A stretch of DNA of 64,000 nucleotides from Pictodentalium vernedei (GCA_031216915.1 CM062294.1:394497217-394561216); one strand, 5' to 3'. Numbered from the stretch's first letter, positions 34,574 through 46,769 are shown. Translations and numbers: made by a program. The notes: generated from the sequence alone by a model not told the origin.

Positions 34574-35095
34574 CATTATTGGCACGGAGTTTCATCATTC
34601 TTATTTTGAGCATGGTAACTGAACAATTGATTCAGATGCAGTACGATCTCGACATCTCGTAGTTGTTCTCCGGGGCCATTGATAGGAGGGGTGGAGCCAG
34701 TGTGGTAAAACCGGGTGCCCGGGGTTTTTGTGGCCCGGTCCCTGAGTTCAAGTTCACTTTTAACAAGGGCCCACTAATACGTTTCTGTCTGTCATGTTTG
34801 TGGCAATTTAGTGGGCAATTGTATGTTGCGCAAACTGCGGGCCCCACGAGAGAATAAGTGACCATATTCTGAAAGTAAAGTTTAAGTTTACGGCTAAAAA
34901 TCGAAGAACCCTTTGACTCTCTAAAAAACAAAAGTTTTCCCGGCCCCCCACCGACTAGATGGGTACACCCACACTCCACTTCGCCCCAAATTGCCGTTTT
35001 GCGGCTTGTATGATCCCAACGAACACACCGCATAACTACAACGTTGTAGTTACGTTGTGTGTTTAAAGGGATGCGTCCAGAATCATAGGGCCCTG

Positions 35096-35310
35096 TTTTA
35101 ATAATAATAATAAATAATAATAAATTTTCTATAGCGTAAAACCACCAGAGGTGCTCTAAAACGCTTAACAAACAGATTATGCAAAACTCGACTGGAACAG
35201 ATACGTTTTCAATTGTTTCTTAAATACATTTAAATTTGTTTGTAGTTGTATTTCAGGAGGAAGCATATTCCATAGGCGTGGGCCAGCTAACACCGGGTCT
35301 GTCTGTCTAC
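35096..35310 (-). mobile_element. LINE 3' end (CR1/L2-like), strongly 5'-truncated
   Basis: The minus strand encodes VLAGPRLWNMLPPEIQLQTN then FKKQLKTYLFQSSFA and a stop. This is the usual last 40 residues of CR1/L2-group reverse transcriptase ORFs ('aprlWNsLP--ir---s...FK--LKt-LF'). It is followed by a short 3' UTR and an (ATT)n tail, near 35096-35125 on the + strand. Confidence 0.82.
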
Positions 35311-35619
35311 CTGATGATCTTGTGGGCTTCAGTACTAGTGGGGTTTGGGTTAGTACGGTAACCACTTGTGAGGTTCCTAAACCACTTGTGAGGTGCAAAT
35401 GGTGAGGTGTGCAACCGGGAAAAGGACCAAAAAACCCTCACAAGCACATCTGCGATAGAATGTCCGTCCGTCCGTCCGTCCGAGTTGATTAAAGAGGTTT
35501 AGAGGCTGTGGAAAACTGTCTGCCCATGGTTTAGGGGCCATTTTTTGTTTTTTTAAGGGGCCATATCTGGTTTAGGGGCTTAAAATAAGAATGACCCCTA
35601 AACCAAAGATAAAAGGGTT

Positions 35620-35850
35620 TGGTTAGGATCAGGGCTGGGGTTAGGGTTAGGGTTAGGTGTAGCCTCAGAGTAGGGCTTATGGTCGGGGATTTAGGTTTCA
35701 GTGAGGGTTGGGGTCAAGGGTGGGGTTTTAGGGTTAGGTCAGAGTAAGGTAGGGTTAGGGTGTGGTTTTGTGGTGGAGGGGTGGGGTTTGTGTTAGATAG
35801 AAGTTCTAGGGTGGTTAAGGTTAGTTTAGGGTTAGGGTAAGTCTGTCCGT
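35620..35850 (+). repeat. Degenerate telomere-like tract in long-TIR copy 2
   Basis: Equivalent to 27080-27345, with words such as 'ggggttagggttagggttag'. Confidence 0.7.
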
Positions 35851-35889
35851 AAATGTGTCCAAATGACCCCTAAACCCGATTTTTCCGGA

Positions 35890-36085
35890 CGTCCGTCCGT
35901 CCGTCTCTCTATCTCTCTATATGTCTCCCTCCGTCTCTCTCTCTCTCTCTGTGTCTCTCTCTCTATAGGTCTTTGTGTCTGTCTTTCTGCCTTCATCTCT
36001 CTCGCCGCTCTGTCTCTCTTCTGTCTGTCTGTCTGCCTGTCTGTCTGCCTCTCTCCCTCTCTCTCCCCCTCTCTTTTTGTCTGCC

Positions 36086-36132
<47 letters not shown>

Positions 36133-36143
36133 GCCTGCCTGCC

Positions 36144-36204
<61 letters not shown>

Positions 36205-36205
36205 G

Positions 36206-36265
<60 letters not shown>

Positions 36266-36280
36266 GCCATCTCCCTGACC
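35890..36280 (+). repeat. Pyrimidine microsatellite, long (TGTC)n
   Basis: This tract is expanded relative to copy 1. The long frames on both strands (for example 177 codons at 35863) are repeat products. Confidence 0.9.
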
Positions 36281-37459
36281 CTCTCCGTCATCTATCCATC
36301 GCTCTATCCCACACCCATCTCGCGCTCCTCTCACTCGCTGCCCTCTCTCCACATCCTCCCTCTGTTTCACTTATTCAGTTCAATGCTCCTCCATGACAAT
36401 GTTTAAGTTTTGGGGCCGAGTTGTCCAAAATCAGTTTGGACATACATGTAGAGTCTCGCTATCCGCGAGTCTATCATATTCTACCACATGCCTTGCAGCA
36501 TGTTCATCATAGCAGTGGGTGGGTACAACGTGTGAAGCTCTCCCTGACGGTGCAGGAGCCTCGGAACTAAATGGGCGCGCAGGGAGGGGGTCGGGAAGGG
36601 GTGGGGGGGCTTGGTCACCCACTTTTTCTTCCGTCCATATTTGAAAAAATGCTGTCACATGCGTAAAAAGAAAGAGAACAGAAAGAAAACTTATGGCACA
36701 TTGAGACCGGCGTCTGCCTTGGCCCTGCACACCATGATTCCAACCACGAACCCGACTCACCCCACCTGAGTTTGGAATCCTGTTTCGTACCTTCAGAGAA
36801 GTCAGCCATTTTTGTCCACATCTGGTGAGAATAGTGTTCTATTGGAGAGTGTTTGGAAATTGTATAGCAACGGCCTATCGCTTGGTGGGAATTGGTTCTG
36901 TCGGTTATTAAGCAGTCTGATTTCGAATCTCACCCCTATTTCACTCTTGTTGTTGGTAGGTCTACACATATAAATGACAGGGTACCTATCTGCCACCAGG
37001 TAAAATATTGAAGCCCATGGTATTAGTGGCAACATAAAATATCGCTTCTGCAAAATCTCCACCAAATATTACATGTTTGACTCATCATTTTCACACAGGT
37101 AACAAACAATTTTGGAAGCGGTTTGGTATGTCAGAACGCTGTACCTGCATCCTTAGAATGTCATTTTCCACCCAAAACTTTCCTTGGGGAGCATGTCCCC
37201 AGACCCCACAAGCAAGGGGGAGGAGTGTATCCTTGGTTTCTGTCACAAATCGGCAGCAACTGGGATGCATCGGCCTCTCACTTTCAAATTGCTCCGCAGC
37301 CAATGGTCCGATGTAGCTGGCTACCTTGAGCAGTGGCGGCGCTACAGGAGGGCATGGGGAGGGGGGCATTTGCCCCCCCCCCCGCCCCCAAACGTGGGCT
37401 CTGGCCCCTCCCCCATCCATCACACACACATCCATCCAAACAAAGGCTCTCTCTCCCCT

Positions 37460-37493
37460 CTTCCCCCTCTGTCTGTCTGTCTGTCTGTCTCTG

Positions 37494-37562
<69 letters not shown>
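37460..37562 (+). repeat. (TGTC)n/(TC)n microsatellite in long-TIR copy 2
   Basis: Pure TCTG then TC repeats, absent at the equivalent place of copy 1 (about 28770). Confidence 0.9.
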
Positions 37563-37563
<1 letters not shown>

Positions 37564-37643
37564 ACACACACGCACACGCACAGACCCATCAGATACGGAT
37601 CTAGGATTTTTTTTAAAGGAGGAGCGCTAATTACCATTACATT

Positions 37644-37855
37644 TAGTCCAAACTTGGACCAAGGTCCGTAATATAATTTTTTGATTAGTCCGGTCGCCAG
37701 GTCATGGATGCGTGTTTTGTCGTATAAAGTTTTTTTCTCAATGGATTCTGAAAATTAAGGTATCTGACATCCACATTCAATCGGCTGACCATCTGTCAGC
37801 CTTGAGCAATTTTTTTTATAGAGCCCTAAAATTTATACCCCACCCCGAATTTCAG
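37644..37855 (+). repeat. Left TIR of the Academ-like transposon
   Basis: Pairs with 43695-43910. The innermost shared block is 'accccaccccgaattt', which reads 'accctaccccgaattt' in the inverse of the right end. Confidence 0.85.
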
Positions 37856-38729
37856 TAAAATACCACTTTTTACTCCGATGTCATTAAATTTCACAAAAAT
37901 GCGACAGAATCTTCACAATGAGATGCCAATAGCCGAAGGGTTCCGAACACATCACTTAACCATTAACTTCTCCGGAAAAAATCCGAAATGGCAGCCAATA
38001 TGGCGGCCGGAAGTAGCAAATTTATGGATTTTTACCATTTTTTTCGAAATAATCTGCTAAGTGCCCAATGACTGTCCAAGATTCATTACTCGCTCATATA
38101 AATGATGCAAATTGATAGCTCCATGATATTTGATGACAACCAGGGGTATCAATGGTGTATATGAACGGGAAAATGATTATCAAATCTATGAAGTGAAAAA
38201 GTCATCAAAATAAGATTTCCTGTCATATAATACAAGAAGTCACAAAAATTGTTAGAAAACTCGGCTTGTGGTTCGTAGACTTGGAGATGTCTCCCCAATT
38301 TAGTTCTCAACCTCGATTTATATCATTTACGCATTGGATTCACTATAAAATTCCTGAATTTCCACCAAAATGACGCCGAAAGTAGTAAAATTGTGGATTT
38401 TGATATTTTTTTGCGAATGAAGTCTATACCAATATGCCCCGGCTGCCAACATACATTTTGCTGGACATAAAAACTATGCAAAATTATAGTGCAATGATAT
38501 TAACTACATTTTGAGGAATAATGGAAACAAATGAGCTGGAGAAAAACCGATATCGCAGACTATGGAGTGAAAAAAATGTCAAAACTGGATTTCAACCTAA
38601 TACCAGAAATCCCAAATATGGTCACATAGCCAGCCTGATGAGATGCAGAGTGAGAGATGTTTTATCTACTAAGTATTCAATCTGGAATTTATCAAGAAAA
38701 GATCAACATGGTCACCGATATCCTCATCC

Positions 38730-41700
38730 TCACGGTCCATCTGGATCATTAGACTGATTCACCGTGACATCAATTGCTGAAACCGTTTGTTCATTGCAAC
38801 ATTCAATTGTTGCATTACACGCACAGAATATTGTGCATGCCAAGTGAGAGGAATAGCATCCACACCTGCTAGTTTTGCAAGGATGTTTGCTGGAACAGGA
38901 ACAACGTTCCATACGCAAAACAGAGTCGGGGGCCACCGGTATACCACTTGGTAGAGTTAAGGGTGATAACGTGTCGCAGCCAGAGATAGCATGGGCGGCA
39001 AGCAAGTTTGGTATGATACTTCTATGTTCTTCAACGGTCGCTGCAATATCAACAACTGACTTCCCCTTTATTGGGGATTCCATGAACATACTACATGACA
39101 GGTTTTGTTCGAGATAGTGATGTAGAAGCAATGTGTATACATCTGTGTCGTCTGCAAGAACTATGACATTGTCGTGGTCATCAGCAGCTCTGATGGCTTG
39201 CTGAACGATTATGTTATCTGCTTCTTCGTGCATAGTTTCCATGTCACGCCTCTCAATAACTATACCTCTATCGATTTCAATGGGTGAAGCGTCCTGGCCA
39301 GTAACAGATAGCGCGTGTTGTTGAGTGTTATCAACAGCAAACTGTGTGTCACGTCTGAAATGATCAACAATAATGCTTATCAACTGTTTCTTATTTTCAG
39401 TTACCGTGAGAACCAATTTCTGAGAAGGTAATGGTGACGTTGCGGTCAACGTTAATTTCCGACAACAAGCTTCACCACTTCTTTTTGCCCTAGTCGTACA
39501 TTTAGTACTGAGTTCATTGTATCTGTCAAACACAAAATATGTATCTCCAACCAATAACCGATGCTTTACATGCTCTTGAAATCGCTGGACAAAATCGTTC
39601 ACGTTCGGGTGACATAATTTATTGGGAGCAGGCCAATGGGGTATCCAAAGAAGTGCACACCCGTCTATAATAGTGCACGTTGACACATTGGTATCAGACT
39701 CAGACATGTCGGTGTTTGGAATCATAACTGCGGTATCAGACTTCATGACAGATTTAGATTTGGATATCCGCATGTCACCATTGTCATTGAAAAGAGCTGT
39801 TGGAATGGGTGATAACTCGTATGAGAGTATATCATTTATACTAATTTCCCTGGAGCTGGCTTGAAGTCCCATCACCCGAGAGTAAATCAGATTGCTGTCA
39901 CATGTTTTGTGCTCGCCCAACTTGACTGACTTTTTCATAACTGCCATTGTTTCAACGGGCCTTGATATAGTACAATAGAACCCACTCGGGAGTTTCTTCT
40001 CGAAATCAGTCAACGTCTGTCTACCAAGTGTTACAGCCATGTCCAAGTTCACAGTGCGATTAGCATGCTGACCACTGACAGTATTGACTATCTCATCCGG
40101 GTGTTGCTTGGGTTCAATGGGGTGTATGATTGTCGCGAGTTTGTTTCTAAGTCCCTCATGATCAGCGCAATCAGCAGCAATTCTCGCAGTCATCGCCTCT
40201 TTGTGTTCGAGCACTGCTCGATTCGCGACGTCTGATTCCCTAACCTCCGCGAGACCATTCAAAAGTTGACCACAATTGTGAAGGCTTAATGCCCACACTT
40301 TCAGAGTTTCTGGTTTTAATGTGATGCCAATGATGCCAGACTTACCATGGCCATAACGCATGGAAGTGGATTCGATATACATATCGCTCCAAATGCCATT
40401 CCAAATGCCATCAACATGTCTCATCACATGTGATCCCTTCAGAAATTGTGTCAACACTTCTTGTGGAAGTCGTTCCATGTCCCTCAGATAATACAAGCCA
40501 TATCTAACATAGTTGACATGGCCGGATGCAAAGAAGTAAGGGAGCATTTGTTTTACAATTGCCAAATGCAAGGGCCAGTCCCCTTCCCTCTCAGCCCTTT
40601 CGTACTTCATCATTATAAGAACTGGTCTTATGAAGCAGTCCACCCAAACCTTGCAAGTCCTGCTCTGGTCTGATATTTCACTCAATGTGTCAATGAAATC
40701 TTCCGGGCAGACAACATCATCTCTACTGACGATATCTCTAAGCAGCTCTTCTGCCAACAAGCGAAATGCGCGCATATTTTGAGGAAACTTCTTCCCGCTT
40801 AGCATTTTGGCTACTCCGCCGAACACAGACTCAAGAATGTCAGATAAACCCGTATTCTCCATCAAGTTGCCAATAGCACCAAGAAAACTCTTTAACATAT
40901 GCATGCCTCCCAACCTCGGAATCAATGTTCCGAAGTGATCGCTATTTGATCACAGAACATCTAACGCTACTTTATATAGCTGTTGATCAGCAGTGAATAA
41001 AGTATATTTCTGCCCAGTCAACTCAGTTAGACGCATTGCATCTAACATGGCGGTTGAAATTGTATCTGGATCAGCCGGTGGCATGTCAATCAATGGTAAG
41101 TACACAGCCTTCGTCTCTGGTTGAGGGGATTGCCCACTTTGTCGGGATGACCTGGTGTTGTAGCCATTGAACTCAGGACAGCTAGGTTTCGTTACAATAT
41201 CCTTCAAAAATTCAAGGTCATTCTCCAACGCCCTTCGTTCTGCCTTGACCATGCGAACCAATACTTGGAGCTGAGGTACTTCTTTGCGGATTAAGCAATG
41301 AGGGACTTCTGGCTTCTTTGGTACATCGAACGTTGACTTTTCAGTGTTGTAATCAACTGGTTTAGCCATGTCGAGTTTAGTGACTCTCGGTATCATTGGA
41401 GAGGGAGAATCTCTCTTCGTGCTAGGTTGCGTCATCAAAACTGCCAACGAGTGTGTGCTGAGCTTGCCGTTTTGTGAAGATATATCGGCATCGAAGTTAT
41501 CAACAACAAACTGTATCAACCCATCTTCCGAAGTAGTGATTGTGGTCAGGTTGTTACTCTTTGAGGCCAGTACGGCTGCCGATTTTTTAAACCGTAACAA
41601 CTCATCATACGTGCATGTTACTCCAATGTCGTTCAAGGACTTGACCAATTCCTTTGAATCGCGGAGTAATACAGCTAAACTAATTTGCAATGGTGTAGGG

Positions 41701-42821
41701 ACACCTTTGATGGCAGAAGTTATCATATTACCTATCATAAGTGCCGTAAGTGTGTTGTCAAGTTTTGGCGATAAGCTACCAAGAAAGTCTGTTACAGTTT
41801 GACTTGAATTCTCGAAAAGGGTGGTCTTATCTAAAGTTGACTTGTAATTGTTCCCATCTAGTTCAATGTTTTTGACATCCTTAGAAATTTCTGTGCAAAG
41901 AGTCTTCGTGGCCACGGGGACATCATTTTGGAAATCACTATCAATTCTCAGGAGCGAACCCACTCGAGATCTGATTGCAATTATTGTAGCGATTGACGGT
42001 GAGCTGAGGAGCAATAATTCTTTGTTGAAGAAATCTGGCAATTTGGAGACAAGGAGCCTCCGAGACAGACTCTCTCCGCCATTTTCAACATAGATTCCAT
42101 GCAATTCAACAGAACTCCAACTGAGAGAGTTGTCTTTCTTCATAAAATCTAAAACAGCTTGGAGGGGTGGTTCGATATCGAGTGGAGCAACTGATAATGC
42201 TGCCGATCTTTTGCTTGCAACGACTGATCTTTCTCCCATGAACGACTGACGACAATCAGAATTGTAGCGAGCGTCAGCTGCGTGCAAATCACTAACAGCC
42301 TGATTGACTCTAATGCGGACTTCAATGGACCAATTGTCACTAAGGTCGTCGCACTTCTGAAGAATTTCCGCTTTCGGTGTGGAGGTACCTTGTTTAATGT
42401 GAGTTTGTCGGAAGACATAAGCTGGTCTCCATCTAGAGGGATTCTTTTTTTCTTTCTCAACTTAACATTCGCGCCTACAAAATAAGCAATCAACCAAGAA
42501 GTTGAAAGTGCTGACGTCTGAACGTCTGGTGATTTTCTTAGGAGGTGGTCCGTCGTGAACTTCCTCATTTGCACCACGCTTTTGCTTAGCTCGTGCCACG
42601 TTTCGTGGGTGTATGTATTTATCGATACATTGTCTATGAGCATCGAGCGTGATATCATTGTCGGCCTCGAACCTCGGACGCAAATCAAGACATAGACCGT
42701 CGCCATAGATCTCACTATTCGCAATGACCTTCCGTATTCTTGCAGCCAATACTTTGACAAAGCGTTTCTCGCTCGAATCAGAGCACTTATAAATATCTGA
42801 AACATAGCAGCTTTGAGACAT
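38730..42821 (-). CDS. Academ-like transposase with XPG/FEN-type nuclease signature and Cys-rich tail (two in-frame stops)
   Basis: One minus-strand frame runs from an ATG at 42821 to the stop at 38730, about 1,360 codons, with only two stops inside: TAA at 42464-42462 and TGA at 40952-40950. No frameshift is needed. In order: an N-terminal region with CLFCRREC (zinc-knuckle-like, just before the first stop); the family block VSDLHAADARYNSDCRQSFM; a long central region; PRLGGMHMLKSFLGAIGNLM just after the second stop; FVFDRYNELS; HEEAD; VIVLADDTDVYTLLLHH; and AISGCDTLSP. The last four resemble, in order, the acidic motifs of PIN/FEN-type nucleases (XPG: first Asp, E-A-E-A, D-x-D, G-C-D). A tail of nine or more cysteines (CSCSSKHPCKTSRCGCYSSH, CTIFCACN) looks zinc-binding. 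The protein family is widespread in animal genomes. Two stops in 4 kb suggest a young, recently inactivated copy. Confidence 0.78.
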
Positions 42822-43694
42822 AATATTCTGACAATTTACTGTCAAGCTTCAAAGAACAAATTAACCGGGGAACTTCACTGGGCCAAAAACGGGTTACAAT
42901 GTCAACAATAAAGAAACAATAAACGAATTGAATAATTTCAATTGAACAAAATGTGAATAAAAGTGGTAATCTATTATTAATTTCAGCCAGTAAGCACGAT
43001 CGAAACTGATACGAAAACCCAACAATGAATGGAAGCGAAAGTACGTCTTCACACGTTGAGTGATCAGATATCACTGATTTGAATGTGGTGGATTTTTGAA
43101 CATCCTTACTCGCTTAGTATCAGGCGTAGTAAAGAGCGCTGTTTGCTGCGAACAACGCTCTTTATTCGTGTTGTTCAGGAATTTACTGCCTGAGACATCG
43201 TAAGAACACCTATCCCGAGTAGTGTGTAGGTGATTCCATGACAAAACTCGATCCTCCGTCCGTAACTATTATATATATGACCGTTGGTACAGCTACCAGA
43301 AATGTATTGAAATTTTAGCTTCCGTCTGGTTATAGTGTTATTCGGTGAAAGCGCTATATCTATCGAAGTATTCAACACATGGTGCCCATTTTGGTATCAT
43401 CATGAGCACAAATGGATGCTCCATGATGGCAGAGCATGAACTGGCACAATTAAGATACAATTTGTTTCACAGAATAAACGATTTATGGTGCAACTGAGAA
43501 AAAAAGTTAAAATTTCGACATGACGATCCGACACGGCGGCCATATTGGATTTTTGTGTGTCGATATAATTTTTAATTCTGGAGTATATGATACTACAGAC
43601 CATGCCAAGTGTACAAATAGTAAGGTTTACCGATAAATTTCATGTTAGTAATGAGAATTTACAGAATATTCAAATATAGGTGTTTTCACATTTG

Positions 43695-43910
43695 GTATCA
43701 AATTCGGGGTAGGGTATATACCTTTTCAAGACTCTATAAAAAAATTGCTCAAGGCTGACAGATGGTCAGCCGATTGAATATTGTTCTCAAATGTCTAAAT
43801 TTGCAAAATCCATCGAGAAATAAACTTTATACGCCAAAACGAGCATTCGTGATTTTCGGGAGTTTGGCGACCAGACTATATTACAGATTTTTGGGTTCAA
43901 GTTTGGACTA
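43695..43910 (-). repeat. Right TIR of the Academ-like transposon
   Basis: Inverse counterpart of the left TIR. Just inside, at 43131-43163, a short inverted repeat (aaagagcg / cgctcttt) lies about 310 bp upstream of the transposase ATG. Confidence 0.85.
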
Positions 43911-44451
43911 CCTCATAATAATGCAATGATATGATCCTTTACGTATTTGCCCCCCTTCATGTGGAGTCTGCCCCATATGTTCTGTATGTTATTCAATGCA
44001 AAACTGAACATGCACAATGCAAATTTCGACTTTTTAGGGTGATTTGAGAGTCACGCACGGCAGATCTGCGGGATCCGCACATGAGATGGTCTCCCCGACC
44101 AACTGGCCATATTTCCCGACAGGAGGGGGCGGGGGATGGGTAGGAGTGGGGCTAGACTTTCCTGAGGGGGGGGGGACTCGACTACCAACCCCACCTCCTG
44201 CACACCCCCACTCCATTGGAGCAACCCTGGTTCCAATCGAAAACAAACCTGACAATTAGTCTCCTTTAAAGTAACTTTTTACACCTGGCCTCTATAATCA
44301 AGCACTTCGACATTGTTCTCAGGCATGGACCTGTAAGGACACCTTCTCTTCCTTGCCATCGCTCACCCAGTTGGTTGAGAATCATTGGACAATTCCCCCT
44401 CCCCCGCCCAGCCCCCCCACCCCAACTATGTTCCAAACTCCTGCCTCTAAG

Positions 44452-44728
44452 GATAGGTTTATAAATTTGAAAGTCTCAGTACTAAATCCTCGTGTTCGAG
44501 TAGTTTTCACATATGTAGTAAAAACGTTTTTACAAATGCAGTTTCCTTTTTTATTACATTTGCAGTAAAAAAGTTTTCACAAATGCGGTTACACTTTTTT
44601 CAACTTTTTTTTACATTTGGTCCATTTTGTTTTTACATATGTGGGATTTTAGTACATATGCGGTTGATTTTCTTTCACATTTGCAGTTTTTACATATGCA
44701 GGATTTTTTTACATATGCGGGTTGTACA
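44452..44728 (-). repeat. Right terminal inverted repeat, long-TIR copy 2
   Basis: Inverse of 34297-34573, ending ...GCGGGTTGTACA. Confidence 0.8.
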
Positions 44729-45229
44729 GAGACCCAAATCTTTCTCTACAATAATTTCCTGTTAACGTTTTTATCTTCATATTAGATGTTTTTCTCAGTT
44801 TTGTTCCTACGTAATAGTATATACTATTATATGGGAACAACAGAGATAAAAACTGTCTGATTAAATACACAAATTTGAATTAACAAGTAACTTTTCCCCC
44901 TTCTTTCTGGATAAAAGTCTTTCAACTTTAGAAGTTGTGTCCAAAACTAATCTCTTTGAAAGTGTGCATTCTGGTTGAGTCGAGGAAGTTGTTCTCTTTC
45001 AGATAGTTTCTTCCGTCAATTTCTCTATGAGGCCATGGCTAAAGCTTTATGTGCGTTGATTTTAAATGAATCCCGTTTAAACGTCTGATGGAGAGCTAGA
45101 GGTTTTATTTCAATAAAAAAAATGTGATATTGAGTAACTTTTTTTATCTGTGTCCATATCCAAACCAACAGGGAGTATTTCGAATCAGTTGTCAAAGTTA
45201 GCTCAAGTATCTATATTTTTCTTCCAGGT
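44729..45229. other. Spacer with no recognised gene
   Basis: Holds a short palindrome near 44812-44840 (taatagtatatactatta). Otherwise AT-rich. Confidence 0.45.
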
Positions 45230-45441
45230 GTTCTGTAGATATATATATATATTGTTTTAGGGCTGTATAGATGTGATTTTTAATAAAAGATAGTTATATT
45301 AGTGTTTTGTTTAGTTTCTTTATCGGATATCAGTGGCGTGTTCCCTATCTTCGCGCGGGTCATTTTCGGTGTTTTGTTTTTTGTTTTGTTTACGAGTTCG
45401 ACCGCTTTTTAAAATTCAAGCTTCTCATTCAAATTTTGGCT

Positions 45442-46762
45442 ATGGATGGTAAGTGTTTCGTGTCGCGAGAGGTTCAGACCAGCAGGGCAGAGACGGTTAG
45501 TATAGGTGTCCAGGTGGGGGGAGCTAGTGAGTTACCAATGGACGGCCAGCGGTCGGATGTGTGTAGGCACTGCCATATGGTGTATGTGGATGGGTGTGAG
45601 CTGGGGGGAGTTGGGAATGTGTGCCATCTGCGTAGAGCTAATGCAGCTGCTAGAGGCATATGTAAAGTTGGAGGAAGAGGTGCAGGTGGTGAGGGACAAA
45701 CTGGGGAGGGCAGGAAAGTCTGGTGTTACCCCAGTGAGGGTGGCATTCGATGGGGGATGGAAGATGGTGGGTAGTAGGAAGCGGACTTTTGACGTGGATA
45801 GTGGGTCTTTTGGGAATATGAAGGTGCGTCGGGTTGAGGGTAGAGGAGAAGTAGGGGCTAGAGTGTTAAATTCCCAGGCTAGTAGTGTGAGTCGGGGGGC
45901 GAAAAGTCGTATTCTTTTAGAATCGGATAGAGAGGGAGATAGCGATGACCATGTGGAGTCTGTCAGGGCAGGAGTCAGAGGGAAGGTTAGGAAGGTGGTA
46001 AACGAGGACAAGGTGGCTTGTAGTGGGAGTGGGCAGAAGGTGGGGTGCAGTGTCCAAAATAGATTCAGTGTGTTAGGTAAATTCGAGAATTCTGAGGAGC
46101 AGGTTGGGTCTGAAGAGGTGGAGGTGGAGGTAGGCATGGGGGTTAGTGTGACGAAGTGCAAGATTGCGAGCCGGCCCAGTGGGGACAGAGGTGGTATCAG
46201 GGGTAGTAGGGGTAGTAGGACGGGAAAGAGGACAGGAAAGGACAGGAAGAGGCAGTTGGTGGTTGCAGGGGGTAGTATAGTGCGGGGGTTGGATAGGGTA
46301 GTGTGTGGGCCCGACAGTGTCAACAGGACCAATTTGTGCTTTCCGGGGGCTAGGGTGGAGGACCTCAGGGACAGAGTGGGTGGATTAGTAAAGGGGTCAG
46401 GCCCAGACCCAGTGGTTGTTGTACACGTGGGGACCAACAACACCAGGGAGAGAAAATCAGTTCAGCTTATTGAGACTTACAAGGACTTAATAACTCAACT
46501 GAATGCCAAGAATGCTCAGGTAGTGGTTTCGGGGCTTCTCCCAGTACTAGGTGGTGGGGGCGAGCGTAATTCGCGGATCATTGGGACCAACGAGGAATTG
46601 GGGGAGTATTGTAAGGAACTTGGGATACCCTTTGTAGACAATTGGGGATCGTTTTGGGACAGAAATGACCTATATGGAAGGGATGGTCTCCATCTTAGCC
46701 CAAGGGGTACAGAGGTTTTAGGAAGAAATATGTTGCGGGCGGTGGAGCCTTTTTTGGTATAG
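45442..46762 (+). pseudogene. LINE ORF1 with Cys motif, coiled coil and SGNH esterase domain
   Basis: The likely start is the ATG at 45442 (MDGKCFVSREVQTSRAETVS). A CRHCHMVYVDG...C segment follows, and near 45620 the frame changes to one that stays open to 46762. Next come a short coiled-coil-like stretch (ELMQLLEAYVKLEEEVQVV), a basic low-complexity linker, and a C-terminal SGNH/GDSL hydrolase domain: LVVAGGSIVRGLD (block I, G-S), VVVHVGTNN (block III) and DGLHLSPRGTEVLG (block V, D-x-x-H). A Cys/PHD-like N-terminus plus an SGNH esterase is the known ORF1 plan of CR1-group LINEs. The long minus-strand frame over this region is its shadow. Confidence 0.85.
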
Positions 46763-46769
46763 GGAGGGG

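Larger units (their letters stand above)
37644..43910 (-). mobile_element. Academ-like DNA transposon (6.27 kb) with ~215-bp TIRs
   Basis: The left end (TAGTCCAAACTTGGACC...) and the right end (inverse, TAGTCCAAACTTGAACCC...) form diverged TIRs of about 215 bp, 37644-37855 and 43695-43910. They share blocks such as 'caatcggctgaccatctgtc', 'agccttgagcaattttttt' and 'tataaagtt'. One long coding frame fills the minus strand (42821-38730). Subterminal sequence at 37975-38140 is repeated at 38365-38520. The plan of long TIRs plus a single large protein with Cys-rich zinc-binding parts and an XPG-type nuclease fits the Academ superfamily. No clear target duplication was found at the ends. The call to superfamily is inference; that it is a DNA transposon is strongly supported by the TIRs. 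Confidence 0.72.
34297..44728. mobile_element. Unclassified long-TIR element, copy 2, split by a nested Academ-like transposon
   Basis: Starts TGTACAACCCGCATATGTGA at 34297 and ends with the inverse at 44728. Without the nested 6.27-kb transposon (37644-43910) it is about 4.2 kb. It matches copy 1 in order at roughly 90% identity: 34570-35090, 35320-37605 and 43979-44450. A LINE 3' end has replaced part of its CTGT tract. No protein-coding gene of its own is recognisable. Confidence 0.75.

Noticed and set aside
35863-36406. Long frames of 120-177 codons on both strands
   Set aside because: They are translations of (TGTC)n and (TC)n microsatellite (Cys-Leu-Ser and Thr-Asp-Arg-Gln repeats), as are those at 27249-27724 and 37284-37671.
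41368-41802. 144-codon + strand frame
   Set aside because: Shadow of the Academ-like coding frame on the minus strand.
25901-44728. Long-TIR pair considered as a capsid-bearing (Polinton-like) element or as LTR elements
   Set aside because: No polymerase, integrase, capsid or packaging gene is visible, and the ends are inverted, not direct, repeats.
45532-46443. 303-codon minus-strand frame
   Set aside because: It is the antisense shadow of the LINE ORF1, whose SGNH motifs on the + strand are convincing; the Thr/Pro/Leu-rich reading has no motif.
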